This document shows, one piece after another, positions 24,368 through 39,200 of a DNA stretch of 64,000 bases. Position 1 is the first letter of the stretch, and each line of letters starts with the position of its first letter. Under the pieces are notes generated by a model. The model did no database searches, was not told the origin of the DNA, and saw nothing but the letters and a program-made list of their open reading frames with translations. The DNA is from Linepithema humile (taxonomy: Eukaryota; Arthropoda; Insecta; Hymenoptera; Formicidae), in assembly GCF_040581485.1 (NCBI RefSeq), contig NC_090134.1:3596001-3660000 (forward strand), written 5' to 3'. The position numbers and the translations under genes were made by a program.

Positions 24368-27300
24368 TTGTCGAGTTCAACTGCACTTGGTGAAAAAACT
24401 CGTGAAAGTTCGATAAAAAAAGTTTTAACGAAACACCTTGTCGCGCCGATGTAATGATAAGAAGTATCTACGATAACGAAAACGTGATGACAATGCTTCG
24501 ATCTTTAATTCGATAAAATTGAAACTAAACTAACGCAAACGTGCGATTGCGTAAAGCTGTGGTGGCGGCACTTTGTCGAAACACACGTGACCCGATAAAT
24601 TGAGTTAAGTTAACGCGATTACGAATCGATTGTGGTTAAATCTTCGTCATCTTCGCCGTTAAATTTGCTCGCTCACAAAGATTTGGAAGCAATATTGAAC
24701 TTTTTCTTAGCAAAAATTTGATAAAAAATTATTGATTACAATTTTCTAATTTTTGATGTTAAATATATTAATAATTGATAATTGATCTTCAGTGATTCTG
24801 TTTCTACCAAAGAAATTTACTTGAACATAACTACAAAATAATATTTCCATTATTTATTCTTGGTATTTAATTTTTCAAATTTCTTAAATATTTAATGTTT
24901 AAAGTTTAATTCACAAGCAGATGTTCCATAAATTTCATAAATTTTTTTATTGCTAAGAAAAAATCCGTTATAAATTCGTTACAATAACAGCTCCGACGTA
25001 ATAAAAATTAAAACTCTATTAATATTCTTGTGAGGCATAAGTATAATATAATTGCTTAAAGTGCGTTTATCCGTCAAAAAAAGAACACGTGGATTTCGTT
25101 AATAACATGACTTTTTCATGCAACTCCGATATTCCGGTATTGACGTAATTGATGAATCATGTATTTCTCAAGCGTGAATTGCAATAAAATGTGAATCGAT
25201 AACATCACATTAGCAAAAATATAATCAAAATATCATATCTATATGTTTGAGCGTATTTTTACCTCTACGATTTCGAAAACCACAAGTTTGAATACTAATT
25301 AATAAAATGTTGAAATTAACAAACAAGAAATTAAAAAAAATTATGTTACTAATTATACACTCAAAGAACTTTGAACGCACAGCGCGATAATCTTGTCTTT
25401 TATATTCAATTATGCGCGATACGCGTTTCGTTATACGTGGACTTTATTGTAATCCACGCAATAAACATATCAAGATATTTTTCTATCTCCTCAAAATACC
25501 GATCATTATCACTTGGAGCGAATCGTAAATCACTTTTTCAGTCTTCATTATTTTTTCAATGGCATTGAAAGTATTTAAAAAACTCACTTTTTAAATAATA
25601 ATAAAGTTATTATGCAATTTATTAAATAAAATAATGAAGTAATTTGATGTATTTTTTCCAAGCTTTACAACTTTTATTTGAAACCTTCGAATTATATTAA
25701 CCTCATTATTTCGAGCAATTTTGTAACAGAAACACACTTCGATCTTTACCAATGTTTTCTCTAATATGGACGTTATATTTTATGTTGCGCACAATAAATC
25801 AGTCTTTTGCCAAATTTCGATCGTGACGTGTGATTTATGACTAAAATCGTGCGTAATCATGCGAGAATATGTTCCCGACTTCGACGTAGAATCTGTTTAC
25901 CGAATCGCGCCTGCGAGCTCTGACGATTATGCTAAATCACCTTCCACACAGATCCACACGCGAGTTTCGACTGACTCGTGTCCTCCGCGAGGCAAAGCGA
26001 GGCGACGCGTTCTACTCACAGAAGAAGGCACGATGATGACCTTCGGACGTTGGTTTGCATTACAAACCATTGTCCTGGATCGTGCTCGTCCGTTTCATGT
26101 CACCGTCTTCCGCGCATAGCGCCGTTGCTTCTCTTTCGCAGTAAACGAACACTCGGTCAGTTATGCTCGATACACCATGCACGTATATTTCACAAATTGA
26201 CAAATACTTTATATACCATCTCAACTTTTGTAATAAGAACAATAGTTTTAAACAGTATTGAAAAAAATTAAAATTAAAAGATTTGCTATTTTATATATTC
26301 GAATATTATGAAAAAAAAAAAAATACATAAACTTGACAGATTTATCAAACAATTAGTGTGTTTGTTACATCAGATGTAAATCATCCTCGAAGATTACTCA
26401 AAGATCCTCGTTTGTTCGCGACTGTTTCGCATTACGGCTACATTAGCCTCGTCTGCGTTTATCTTTATTCGCGTGTTTCTTCGGCGCGCGTGCACATCGA
26501 AAAGACCTTCCATGAATCGCAGTTTCAAGCGAATCCACCGTGTGCACCAATTATAGCACTCCGAGCGCTTTCCATTAGGCAACTAAAGGGGAAAACCTCG
26601 CCCGACATTCGAGTCGGGCTATGACACTACGTAAACGATAGCACCTAGAAACGATATCGATACTGTTTATCGAGGCCCCTAATATTTCACAAAAACAAAT
26701 CTATAAGACAGCTCGTCAAAATATTTTTTTAGAAAGTCATATTCTTGACCTCATACCTCACGATTCTGAATTATTTCTGTCTGTGTAGAATTCTGCAAAT
26801 CCAATTTTCGAATATTTCCGGAAAGCGTCATTACACGTGAAGAAGAGAAAGATGCCATGAGCCGTCTACATCGCGTGATACCTCAGCTCGTCATCGTTAC
26901 CTATGCCTCTCTCTATGATGTTATGCACGCTATCGCCGCGTTTATGCGAATTTAATGGCAATAAGGAGTCTCGGCTAATTCGGTTAACGAAAATTGCGTG
27001 CCTTCTAACAGGGATCAACCCTTCTATTTTTGTAGCCTCTTAATTATACTTCTTTTTTGTCGTTTTTTAGTGACAACATAAACGTTGAATCGCACAATGT
27101 TTAATTAACATTAAAAATTAAGTATATGAGATAAAAATAATGCCGCACCCGGAAGCGTATGATTTCACTAACCAAACGAATTTAAACGCGTTTCACGCGG
27201 AGGTTATTGCAAATTCGCGGAATGGTTTGATGGACGACGGACTTCGTAGCACTCGCGGAAACTTGCACGATCTTCGCTGTGAAATATTCTCAGCCGCATG

Positions 27301-30051
27301 GAACACACGGATCGCGTCGCGTCGCGTTTGCTTCGACACTGAGCGACTGTCACGACCCAGTCTCAGTCAGTAGCATCAGTCAGTCGATAAGGATTATCAC
27401 GAAGGAATGACCTCGTTATCTCGGAAGCCCTCAACTAGTGTGCCGGCGGCAATCAGACAGCCGACTGCGTTAATCGTAAAGCAAATGTCGCGAACAGCCT
27501 GCTTGGCGTGTATCTCACGCGCGCTTTATGACCGCTTTATCATCGCACTGTCTTCCTATCTCGCGCGATACCACTTGCGCGGTCGTGTTATTTAAACCCG
27601 CGAGTGAATTGGTGCAAAGTGTATCTCAATGAGATGCAACACGGGACGCTCGTCATCTAGGCGGAACCATTCCAGCTGTTTCTTATTCAGCGTAGAGACA
27701 AGTCATTCCCACTAGGTGTCCCGTGAAATTTCCAGCAGCGAAATTTCATTCCTCGCGTATAAATAATCAAAATATTTTTTTCTTCTCTTCCGAATATTTT
27801 TTTTCCTGAAAATTCGCATTGTGCATAATGTACGATTAACATTAACGTTAATAGCATTTCTGTTACTGATATACGCGTTTTATTTTACATACTACGCATT
27901 TGTAGCACATCGTAAACACTGCATTGTAACGCATTTAGTTATTCACGCTCCACTCTAAAAATACATAAAATACGCGACCTAGATTCCGAATGTTTCGATT
28001 CATCTTGTAAAATCGATTTGTCCGATCGATTCGTATTCGGTTTTACGATTCTTCAACTGGAATCATATCGTCCGTTTTGTATTTTATCGCGAGAAGTGCA
28101 TTTCGAAGTACTGTGCGAGACGACGGTCTCATTAGTAAGCTTCTTAGGCCGAGAATCCTTAGCAGCGAGACTGCTAACTGACTTATTGCGTTTTACTGTG
28201 CGGGAGGGACGTTTAGTGCGGATCTCTTGCCGTCTCAGAGCAATAACTTGAGACGATTTACGTAAGGTGGAGAACTCGCGGCGTTTCTTAACCCGGTTTC
28301 CGCGGAGCTAGACTGTTTTATCCACCACGCTCCGTCTTTTCTTGCTCTTGCTCGAGGTAAATGATATAATTATATATAGCGGGCCTATCATAGGATAGGA
28401 TAAACACATTCATCATGTCGGACATCTTTACGCGCGCAAGATTGCCGCGCAGCGACAGAAAATATTGTCCGACTCCGAGTTTGGAAGAGTTGCGCGAAGT
28501 GCAGTTTCGGACAATGACGTGCGCTTGTCACAACAAGCACGATGCATTTATTTATCCCGATCGTAAAGACGCGCGCTCGATCACGAGCGTGGCGCGGTGC
28601 CAAGAGCCGCGCGAGCTCGAACGTGATGCACGATGTGTGCATGACTGTCACAAAGAAACTAATCGAGTCTTCGGTGTTTTCCAAAAACTAAAGGTAGCGT
28701 TCAGGTTCAGGTTTACACGAGGTCGAGAGAAAACCAAGAAGTTGTTGAGTCACTTTTCCACTAAGGTTGATATTATTTTCACGAATTAGAATAATTCATG
28801 AGAATAAGATAAATAAATGCTACGTAAATAAGCAGCAATATAAGAGCTTTATCATTCGTAGTTTTATTCTTCACAGTTTCTTTTATGTATATGAAATATT
28901 TATGTTTATGAAATATTCATTCTTAGTTCTAAATTATTTGTAAATACTGCGTTTAGCGCGGGATGTTTTAATTAAGTGTCAAAGTTGTTTCGAAAACAAT
29001 TTTCGCATAGTCACTCCAACAACGAATATCTGTTGACACGATGCTATCACGTTATGGTACAGCTGTAATATAATGTCACGATGTATAACTGTGTTCATGT
29101 GTTTGTGAAGGAGCCTTAAGCGACCCGCTGACAGATACACGCATAAATCGTCTTGCATCCGAATGCGTCTATAATGACACGTGTAGAAATCAAGCGTCCG
29201 AGAATAACCGCTGCGAAAATGCTTTCCGGATTACCTTCGAGCAATATTCGCGAAATGTATTGCGACGAAAATACATAAGCAGATCTTCTAAATAGTTCGT
29301 GCAACCTATCTACACCCGGGATGTCCCAGATCCATCAGATATATCTATCTCAGCTATAAAATCCTTAAAATTTGTAAACGACTTCCTCTTAACTTTGTTT
29401 TGAAATATCGATAGCCCAAAATAATTTGTCGCCTAATATACAAGTCACGGTTTTACAAAGAGATAAACAATGTTGAACTAAGAAAATCAACTTCACGAAA
29501 GGACATTCCTGTAACGTCAAAGTTTCTTAGACTGATACTTTTATTATTTTTTTTTTCGAGCAACACTCACCGTGCGTTATGGCAAATCTCATCCTCCAGA
29601 TGCATTTCATCCTCGAGAATGTCGTTCACGTGCCTCGAATTCTCCCATTTAGCTCCCATCTCGGGCACAGCGAATGAACGGCCTGCACGTGGCGGCCACG
29701 TGGAGAAACGCGATGAGAATCGCGAAGGAGTTCACCGGTCAAGTCGTGAGTCACAATCAGCCGATCGATTAATACGACACTATGAGACTAGTAATCGCGA
29801 CTGCTAGACCGGACGAAGGTAGAAACGAGATTGTTTTGTTGAAAAACGACTATGCTTCTATTCACAAAAGCAATTTAAAAGCGCGAGAAAGCGTCGGCGG
29901 AAGGTTCAGCGACTACGACAATCCTCCGCGTTCTCGCTCGTTGATTCGCAGCCTGCTCTCGAGCACTCGTCGAGTGACTTTATCGCCGGGCTATTTGTCC
30001 CGATAGCGCGAACAACCAGTCGATCATGCTCTAAATTTAGCAGCGTCGTGT

Positions 30052-30140
30052 AAGAAAGAGAGAGAGAGAAAGAGAGAGCAGCAATGATATTAAAAAGAGT
30101 AACGCATGCACGCATGCCTGCAAGCAAGCACGCATGCCTC
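30052..30140. repeat. GA microsatellite plus GCATGC-rich repeat
   Basis: An interrupted (GA)n run at about 30052-30079 is followed after some 25 bases by repeated CGCATGC/AAGCA words up to about 30140. This is simple sequence in intron. Confidence 0.7.
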
Positions 30141-32309
30141 CAGCATACGTCCAGAAGAGAAGACGCGAGCGCACGCACTGAGAGGAGACTCGAAATGTGA
30201 AACGATTCGCCGGCGATGCGCTGCCATGCTTGTGCGCTGTCAATGTCAGCTGATCGAGCTGACAACCGACTTTTGCGTCGATGATTTATCGATTTGTTTT
30301 GTAATAACCTTGTCATTTGCATACGTAACCATGTACGGATACTGCTTTTAGTCATTTTGCAAATTCTTCCGCGATGATTTGTTGCTTATTTACATCGCGT
30401 TGTTTACCATTATTATATGGAAGATCGGCAGAAGATAGAAATTCAATGAAAGAACGATTTGATGATAAACAATTCTATCCCGGAATACTGAATTAAGAAT
30501 TCCTTATAAATAAATAAGCCTGAAAATATATTGTATATATGTTTGAAATGTTAAAAACACTTGCGAGAGCTTTTGCAATTCAGAAGAAATGACATTGCAG
30601 TAAAATAATACACGTCAAAATGTACACATTTCCAGTTATGAAACCGGATACATTGGAATTCGAGGATTAAAATATAAAGTCAGCTGATGTACTGCGAAAT
30701 ACATCATAGTAAAAGAAAATATTGGCGATAAAGTACTAGCCGACAAAGCAACATGTTTCTTGCCACGGCTCGTGCATGGATTGCGCATTACAAATTTCCG
30801 CGGCGGCACACGTATAGACGCAATGTCTGTCGCGAATGAATGGACGCCTACGCGCGCGTCTATCTGCCTTTCAATTTATATAATAAGAGGAATTTATCGA
30901 TGTCTGTCGTGGATAGTGCCTAGCATCAGTTACCCGGTAATTTTAAACTTATCGAATGCGTACTCCGACGTTCGCGCGCCGTTAAACATTTGCAACGCTA
31001 TTTTTGCTTATTTTTTATGAGAACAGCAGATTGCGGTATGGAATGCACTAGAATATTCGTTTTGATGCCAATGCACAAGCCTTTTCAATTATGCCGTGTC
31101 ATGGTCGCCCCCACTGAGCATCATCAAGGTTGATTTAATCGTATTCTTCCGTTCCTCTTAATTTTCGCTTCGTCTCGTGTGGCATTGTGACATCCGTGAA
31201 ATTTACTTGGTACGTTTATTTCAATGCTTTCGACATGTACAGGTTATAAATTGTTTGCGCGCGTTTCATAAATTACTTTAAACTTACTACATGTATAACT
31301 TTGCAGCAGATCTAATGAAAATCGCGGACAAAAATATCCTTTTGGTGATTCGAATGCAATCCCTTAAAATTACATAAAGATCTTTTCCATCGTTACGTTT
31401 GCTATTTTGAGAAGATCGAGACACAACTAAATGTTTTGATAAATCGTATAAATAATTTGCTGCGAGGGAGAAGAGATCTGCCTTCGACAAATGTTCCCGA
31501 TATTTTTCTAAGTAAACGTGGCAAGCTCGTGTAAACTGAGGACGACACGCTTTCTGCAAGGAATTCTAAACTCCTTCGCGCTTCACTCACCTACGCATTG
31601 CATTCTCATACGACGACGACGTGATTATGCGTGTGCACTTCGTCGAGCAACGCGCATACACAGCGTGTCGCGTGTCTACGCGCGAATACTGACACGATGA
31701 AGTACATAATGCTCTGCGATGAAAATGTGCACTTGGTATCAAAGCAAGCAACAGCGATATGTCGAAATAACTGCGCGATCGGCGAGTTTAATATACTCTT
31801 GCATTAACAATAAATTTATAATTGATTTTATAACCGCGTACGATTTTCCGATAAGTTTATTAAAATAAATTATGATAAAAGATCACACTTATCAAAATCT
31901 TTTAGAAAATAATTTATAATTGATTTCTCCATTTCTCTCTCTCGCAGTAAATTTCTTTCTTTCTTTCTCAAATAAATTTAATAATTTTATTTATTTATAT
32001 ATGATTTTAATTCGTATATCTTTTTATATCTTTCCGTTTCTAAAAAGAACATCTATAGATCTTTTTCGTGCTGGACATATATGAAACGATATGAAATCGC
32101 TGCCAAGTCGCCATCACAGTGGCTAAAATCGCGTCCAATATTCATCCATCCATCGGACATCGCTTGAAAGTTAAGAATTATTCTGTTTATTCCACATCCA
32201 AGTTGCCATTCGGCGAGACTATTTTGCGCGCGACGGGCGCGTGTGCCGCAATCTAAATCCGATACGATGCAATTTCGTCGGCAGAAACGGTCGTGAGGAA
32301 AATCGTAAA

Positions 32310-32331
32310 CGCGCGCGCGCGCGCGCGCGCG
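32310..32331. repeat. (CG)11 dinucleotide tract
   Basis: Twenty-two bases of uninterrupted alternating C and G. Such runs are uncommon, and alternating CG is the classical Z-DNA-prone sequence. Confidence 0.95.
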
Positions 32332-35300
32332 AAGATCAAAGATCCGCAGCGATTATTTCGGATCGTGATATTAAGAGGCGATCGAGCGAGTCGAGCGTAA
32401 AGTTAAGTCGATTATGTCTCTATTACATGACACGCGGCGCACTAGGAATTCGTGACGGGGCTATTAACACTGAGCATTAGACGCGATAAATAGGCTAACA
32501 GGCGCGTCGTGCTGTGATCTCCAGAAATAGTTCTTCCCGAAGCGAAAGATTGGCCGATTATATCATCATACGGTTGATAAACGTACGGCGTAGTCTTGTT
32601 CGTTCATCGCTTCATCCGCGCGATGCTGTAACGGTATCGCGCGATTTTTGCGCCCAAGAATGATAATCGGCGATATCTTCGACGTTAATTGCACCGGGTA
32701 CTAGTTTACGATTTCGCTCGATTGCGATTTTTTAAAGACATGCCGTTTTAGTTCGTTAAGCCACAAGACTTCAATTGAATGGCGGCGTCTGCTAATAAGG
32801 ATAAATAAAGTAGGAGGTAGATTATTAGGCGATAAAAAGTGCGCCGAATAAAAGTTCAATCGTAAATCAAGCGCTACGAAACTGCACGAAATGTTTTAAC
32901 GAGTCTTTAATTCTATATTCAAACCATTCAGCGCTAGCTTCGAATTTTATGTATAAATACATCCTTTACGCTGTTCTCCACACGCGAGGATACACATTAT
33001 TTATTTTGATAAACGCGAAGAATCTTCCTAACGTCCCTCGGCGCGCATAAAAGAAAATATTTCTCGCGGCGCGAAAATACCACGCGTTCCTTGGAAAAGT
33101 CTCTCGGGTTTTGGTTTGTTTGGCATATGCCTTATGGCCTTATGGTCTCATCGCCAACAGCGTAACCCCTTTTTCCACGACGGCGGCCGGTAATGTGGCG
33201 AGCGCGATATTTACCAGAAATGTCGCTGCCTACCCTTTCCCTGAAGCTCTCAAATTACATGGGCCAAGAACCGGCCTGTGGGATTACAACCGGCCGCGCC
33301 CAGATTGCCCGTAAATCCGACGACGGCGCTTTTAATCGTCCCCTTATTTTATCCTTGAACCAACACGAATAGCCATCGTAATATATTCTCAAACAGAATT
33401 AATATTGTAACGAGATTCTATTCTTACAGTTTCTCAAGAAACGACTGAATTTACGGCATCTTTACGTCTGTCATTGATTCCGACGGGAAGAGAACGAGAT
33501 TTAAATACGTACAGGGTCAATATTCTTAAGCTTCCTTTACGGAGACCCGTTTATTGCGTGTCACGTCCCGGACAATGTCCCCGCCACGCGTCCGTAAATT
33601 AAAACATCCGAGCACAATGACGGCGTAGACGTGCGCGAGCACAAATCTAGTATCCGACGCCGTGCTGGAGTAATTTGTCAACCTGGCACGTTCGCACGCA
33701 ACAATATCGCATCCGTTATCGCACGCAAATTCAACTCACCCTTTCAGAGCTTAATCTCGACATTTTCAATACGGAAAATCAACGTCGTAAAGATTGTTAG
33801 GAGATTCTTTTTTTTCTAATGAAAAACGTGCCGGAAGTAAGAAAATGTACGAAAGAATCTTTTTATGTAGCTACATTAATCTCGAACGTGATGCATACAT
33901 AAACAGACGACGAAAGTGTGACGTCAGGCTATTTGAACACGGGTTTTCGTAGGTGAGTAGGTAGGTTCCTGCGAACCCGTTTCGCAAAGACATTATTTTT
34001 CGCTCAACGACACGACAGCGCGGCACGGCCATGACTAAGGAGTTAAAGTATAAAGGTGATCTCACTGCACGCGTGGGTGAACAGTATCCGAGACCCACAC
34101 GGACTCTTCAGCACACCTGCGTGTAGCCGCCGCTTAATAATCCTGTCGTGTAATTATTGCACGAGCCTTTCCTCAAAACAATCGTGAAGATTGCTGTCGC
34201 GTGCGGCTCATCCGCAAACAAGTCGGAAAATTTTCGCTTATTGCTGAAGAAGCTCTCTATTTTGTCGTGCGTTTTTCTGCCGAGTGATTTTTATTGTAAA
34301 ATGGAAAAAATTACGAGATATAAGCGCATTTCAGCTTTTAATCTTATAACAGATCGCATTCAAGATGCTTTCGACGTGTAAAATTCTGTCTGCGTTGAAG
34401 ATATACTTCTTAGAATATATTCCGCGCTAGAACTATATTAGTTACAGCTGCAAGTCGCACTTGTTAGGTGCGTGCAAGATAGATCGCCGCGAGAGAATGC
34501 AAATCGGCCTCCGTGGCACTTAGCCGTAAGTTGCAGCGAAGAGTGCATGAACGTCGTTATTGGTCTGAGACCGAGAATAGTCTTTTATCGTGCCTTCGGA
34601 AGGAGATGGGGTATCGTAAATCAGCGTTTAGTACGTTTAAAAACGCGATAGGTGGCCGGATTTAAGAATAGCCGTGGGTCGAGAGAGTGCGGGAGGCGCA
34701 CATGCGTGTCGAACGAGATGTGCTCTCGCCTTAAATCGTGCGGCACGATTTAAAACGCAAAGAAATCTCTATTTCCATGCACTTTCTGTAATTCGCTGCT
34801 CATTACGAGAATGCGAACAGTATATCATACTTAAAAACTGTACAATATAACAAAAGTAAAACAAATGATCACTATGAGACTTTGAATATCATTAAAAGTA
34901 AAGGTAAAATAGTAATTTTAAGACACAAAAATTTTCTAACAACCAGAGATTCAAAGAGTAAAATCGGGACATTTGTACAAATATCAGAATTCTGTATTGA
35001 AAGCAAATATGACGTTTCTCTGATAAGAAAGCTACGATAACATAATGCGATTTGTGACGCGTATTATGTAAAAACGTACGTTGCTAATCGCATTAAAACT
35101 TCGGGTCAGGTGACCATCGATCTATCGACCCGTATCGATTCCCCGTTAGATTGATATCATTTCCGCCTTGCGCGGGAAAAGAGAGAACCGTTTAATTAGT
35201 TCCTAAGAGATTCGATATCATCCAATGCAATCTTACCTAATTGTAAGTTTAAAAACCTGATATAATCTAACTAATTACAACGTAAATTAAGAGAATCAAT

Positions 35301-35840
35301 ACGCAAGAAACAATATTGTTGCAATTAAAATAATGTTAAATATAAAATTTATGCAAATCTTGAGAATCTAAAAATATATTTTATATCTAAAGGATTTTAC
35401 AATCTGTGCAATAAAGAGTATCTAAGGATATATTGCCAAGTGTGGGAGTAAACATTTAAAGAATCGGTTTAAAGTTTAGTGAAAGGAGACTTTGATGAAG
35501 ATTGGCGAAAACATACCGTTATATCGTTTAATCCGCTTCAACTCGCGGACGCATAAAAAAGCTTGCCGGCATAAAAGAGCATTAAATGCGCACTTTTCCC
35601 CGGACAGGGCAGCATTGCAGAGCAAATAAATACTTAACTGTATTTTGAATGGTTGAGTTAACGTAAATAATACGCGGATTCAGAGATCACTTACGAAGCG
35701 CCTTACAGTGACATATGAACAGTGACATATGCGCGCGAGAGAATTCAAGCGGAGTCGAAAGAAGTAAGACCCAGTTTTTTTGAGTCAATATAAAATTATC
35801 TCACTTTCGAATTTTTTAAAATTTCATTCGTCTGTATATA

Positions 35841-36204
35841 CAGAATGCCCAGTAAATCGTTGTAATTCAGCAGGCAAATAAATTTTTGTATAGAAATAAA
35901 TGAACAATATAGAACATACATATCTTTTCAATTAACTGCATAATTTTTGAGAAAAATAATTTTGACAATAATGTTGGAAAATTCTAATCCTAGAAATATA
36001 TCAGTGTGTTCGTGAGTACTATCTTATCAATCTCGAAAGAATGATAAAAGCTAACAATGATATGAATGCCTGGTATCATAATATACATAGTGTTGTGTCA
36101 ACAAACTCTAAGATTGCACGTAACAAATATATTAATTAATGGAAAATATAAATATCTCACCATCAAATATTGATACAAGCATCAATGATTTGACAGGCAT
36201 TCTG
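35841..36204. mobile_element. Candidate 364-bp TA-flanked MITE
   Basis: The ends CAGAATGCC (35841) and GGCATTCTG (to 36204) are inverted repeats flanked by TA on both sides (35839-35840 and 36205-36206). About 14 of the first 19 terminal positions pair, including a second matched block AAATC. The interior is AT-rich and encodes nothing. The TA target and short imperfect inverted repeats suit a decayed Tc1/mariner-type non-autonomous element. A chance inverted repeat is possible in AT-rich sequence, but the pairing plus TA flanks makes this less likely. Confidence 0.5.
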
Positions 36205-39200
36205 TAATAATTATTAATTTTTATATTTGCCTTTTTGTAATAATACTTTGCAATAATAATCACGTAGCATATTATCTCAAATGACAAATTGCACAACATT
36301 ATGCACCTGTTAAGTGTCGCATACTCACATGCATAACTTTTGCCATTTAGATTAAGAGTTCACTGAACGTAAAACGATAACGACGCTCGCGTCATCAGCT
36401 GATCTCACCTGTTGCATTCTACGCGTAACACAATCGAATTCGCACATGTGGCAACACTCTTGCGCATTTTTTCTTTTTATTTCTCTGGTGTCTTCCAAGT
36501 ATTTTCTTCGTTCAGAAGTTACGACTCGTCTTCACATAATATAACGATTAATTTTTGGGCACTTGCAAAAATTAAGTTCTTGCAATAAAAAATATTACTT
36601 TATAAGAGTTATATAATTTTTTAATTAATATCCAATTCTAACTCAATAAAAATAATAATAATAATTTTTTTATCAAGATTAATATTTTTAAATTGAATAA
36701 AAAATTGCATCTATTTTATCGCATCCAAAAAATATTGCAAGTATTCACAAATCATGCTACTGCGTTACGGCAGGTCAAGTTCGGCGACCTTCGAAAAAAG
36801 ACAAACGAATTTCAAGTGTTTGCTGTCATCTCGAGGAAGAAGAGGATTCGACACACTTCAAATAGAGCAATTTATCAAAAGACACATTAATCAGATTGAA
36901 AGTTTAAGCTAAAATAAAGTAAATCGGAGTATCTTTAGATGAAGCATGTTATTTTTTCAAATCTCGAAAATTCTAATAATAAATATCCATTTTTTTTTCT
37001 CTCACTCGTTGTCAGTAATGAATCACTTCATATTTCTTCATATTTCTTTTCTACCTACTACTCAAAATAAGAAAACAGATCGATCTCACACTCAAATCAT
37101 AATGACAGTCACTCACTTACGCGCATCACGTATAAACTTTGTTTTCAAGATGTTATAATTATCGTATTATCGTATCACGTCTTGTCATTCACTCCGAAAC
37201 TGTTGAACTTCAATAAAATTTCATTATCGTATACTCCAAAATCGACTAAACTCGACAGAATCATTACGTCTCCGTTATTCACTCTAACACCGTCCGATTT
37301 GGATGAAACAAAAACAGATTGTGCACATCGAGATATCGTTCACGCTTCGCGAAGAATGCCAACCGGCCAATATTCGAGTGCGGACTCGATCAAGTGGGAA
37401 TTTGGAGCAAGCGCGATCGGAACGTCGACGGTATGGCACGCGGAGCGTCGCGGCGCGGTGCGTCGCGACGACGGCGACAGGTGCCGAGGAAGCGTGTCGT
37501 CGCTTCGCGCCGAGTATACGAATCCGGAACGCGGTCGTGTGCCGACGCGCCTGCCAACCGACCCTACACTGGCCGCCACATATATCGTTGTGTCGGAGCA
37601 CGTGCACGCCCGCCACCGAGATCGCCGGAGAGAAGCCGCGATGCAAGCGAGAGCGAGCTGTGGCCCGCGCAAGAGTGACTCACGGCCTGCCGCCGTGTTT
37701 CGCACACGAGCGCGAAATACACGCAGTTACCCTACGCGTGTGCGTGCGAGTACAAGAGATAGTGTATACTTTAAGTAGTATAAATTAAACAGGTATGTGT
37801 AATCATTGTGTAAAATATGCAGAAATTGTGAAATTTTATGACAATTAAACTCCTCAATTAAAAACTCTTACAAACAGCGCAAAAATTATTAGATTTTTTA
37901 TTCTGCTTATCAAATCGTTATAGTTCAAGGATACACATCCTGCATAAAAATATAATTTATAAATTTTATAAGGTAATCTTAAATTTTATAAGGATATCAT
38001 AATTCGTCCATCTGGACTGATGGTCGTGTTTTTAATATGTGGATGATTGGATGATTTGCGTGGACTGCCGCATTATTCGATCCCGCTATTACGGTGCTCG
38101 TAGAGGAAAAAGTATGTACTTTATGCGCACTTAAGTGGCAAGACGAAATACATGACGCGCGCGCGTTTTGCACGCGTGCCAGTAAACGATTCGGCATCCG
38201 GTACCATATTCGTTGCGGTTCATAAATAAGGGAAGCACGTTCGGGGCACACTGATTTCTCATTTCCGGAACCACATTAGCTATCTTTTTACTAACGGCAG
38301 AAGGTAATATTCTGAGATCGTCGTTCGCCGTGTATCGAGATCACCGAGTAAATTTAGATGCACGTTGTAAATAAGCGGTAACGCGTGTATCATTTTGAGG
38401 AACGGTTATTTACGAGTTTTCAAAAGGTACACGTCAACCATTGCTTGCTCCGCGGTTTGCTGTCAGTCGGCTGTCGCGTCCGACGATCGCGCGCGAAGAT
38501 TTCGAAATAAACCAAGCCGAGAATTTTTCATAGAGTTTCTTTGACGCGATGCAAAAAACGAAAATAGCGATAGGTACACGAAAGATATGTTTAAAATTCG
38601 TGAAAGATATGTTTAAAGTTCCCTGCCCGTCCAAGCCGCGCCAAAAAGATGTGCACGAACGTATCGATTCACTTCAATCTTAATAGACAATAATTTCACG
38701 CACAAAGCGTGTGCGTGCTTTTGCATATATATTGTATCGCGCACTAGAATGCACTTTAAGTTACGATGTCTTGACAGAGTATATCGTATCGTTAGCTGCT
38801 ATTGCATTTGCATTTGCGAACGGGCTTGATACGTTATAAATCTATAAATACGGGCGTATGGTCGTACTTGAGGAGACGCCGATCATTCATAGTCAAAACT
38901 TGGAGAGCCAGGACCAAGCCGCATGCTAGATCTGGCAGGCGGCCGCATGGGAGTTTTATTTTGAATCGACACAGCCACTGTATATCAATCGTATTTTATA
39001 TCCTGGACAAACGACACGAATCGGCAGAGGACACTCGCAGTTTTACGCGCGCAATTTTACGCTCGTATAACGGATGACAGTCCGGAGATGTATATGAAGA
39101 TATAGAGTCCTGTCAGCGTGTATTTTATGCATATATTATTGACGTCTATTGGCGCAGACCCCATTACTCGTTTTAGAACGACAAGACTATGACTTTAATT

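Larger units (their letters stand above)
24368..35840 (-). other. Lmpt intron segment
   Basis: Mostly AT-rich intron. CpG-richer islands at about 27.15-27.7, 28.4-28.7, 29.6-30.25 and 32.2-33.3 kb hold only short frames without domains. It contains a GA run at about 30052-30079, ACGCATGC-type repeats at about 30104-30140, and the (CG)11 tract at 32310-32331. Confidence 0.5.

Noticed and set aside
37182..37788. Frames of 119-198 codons on both strands
   Set aside because: Same composition effect. The longest starts at a non-ATG codon in AT-rich sequence.
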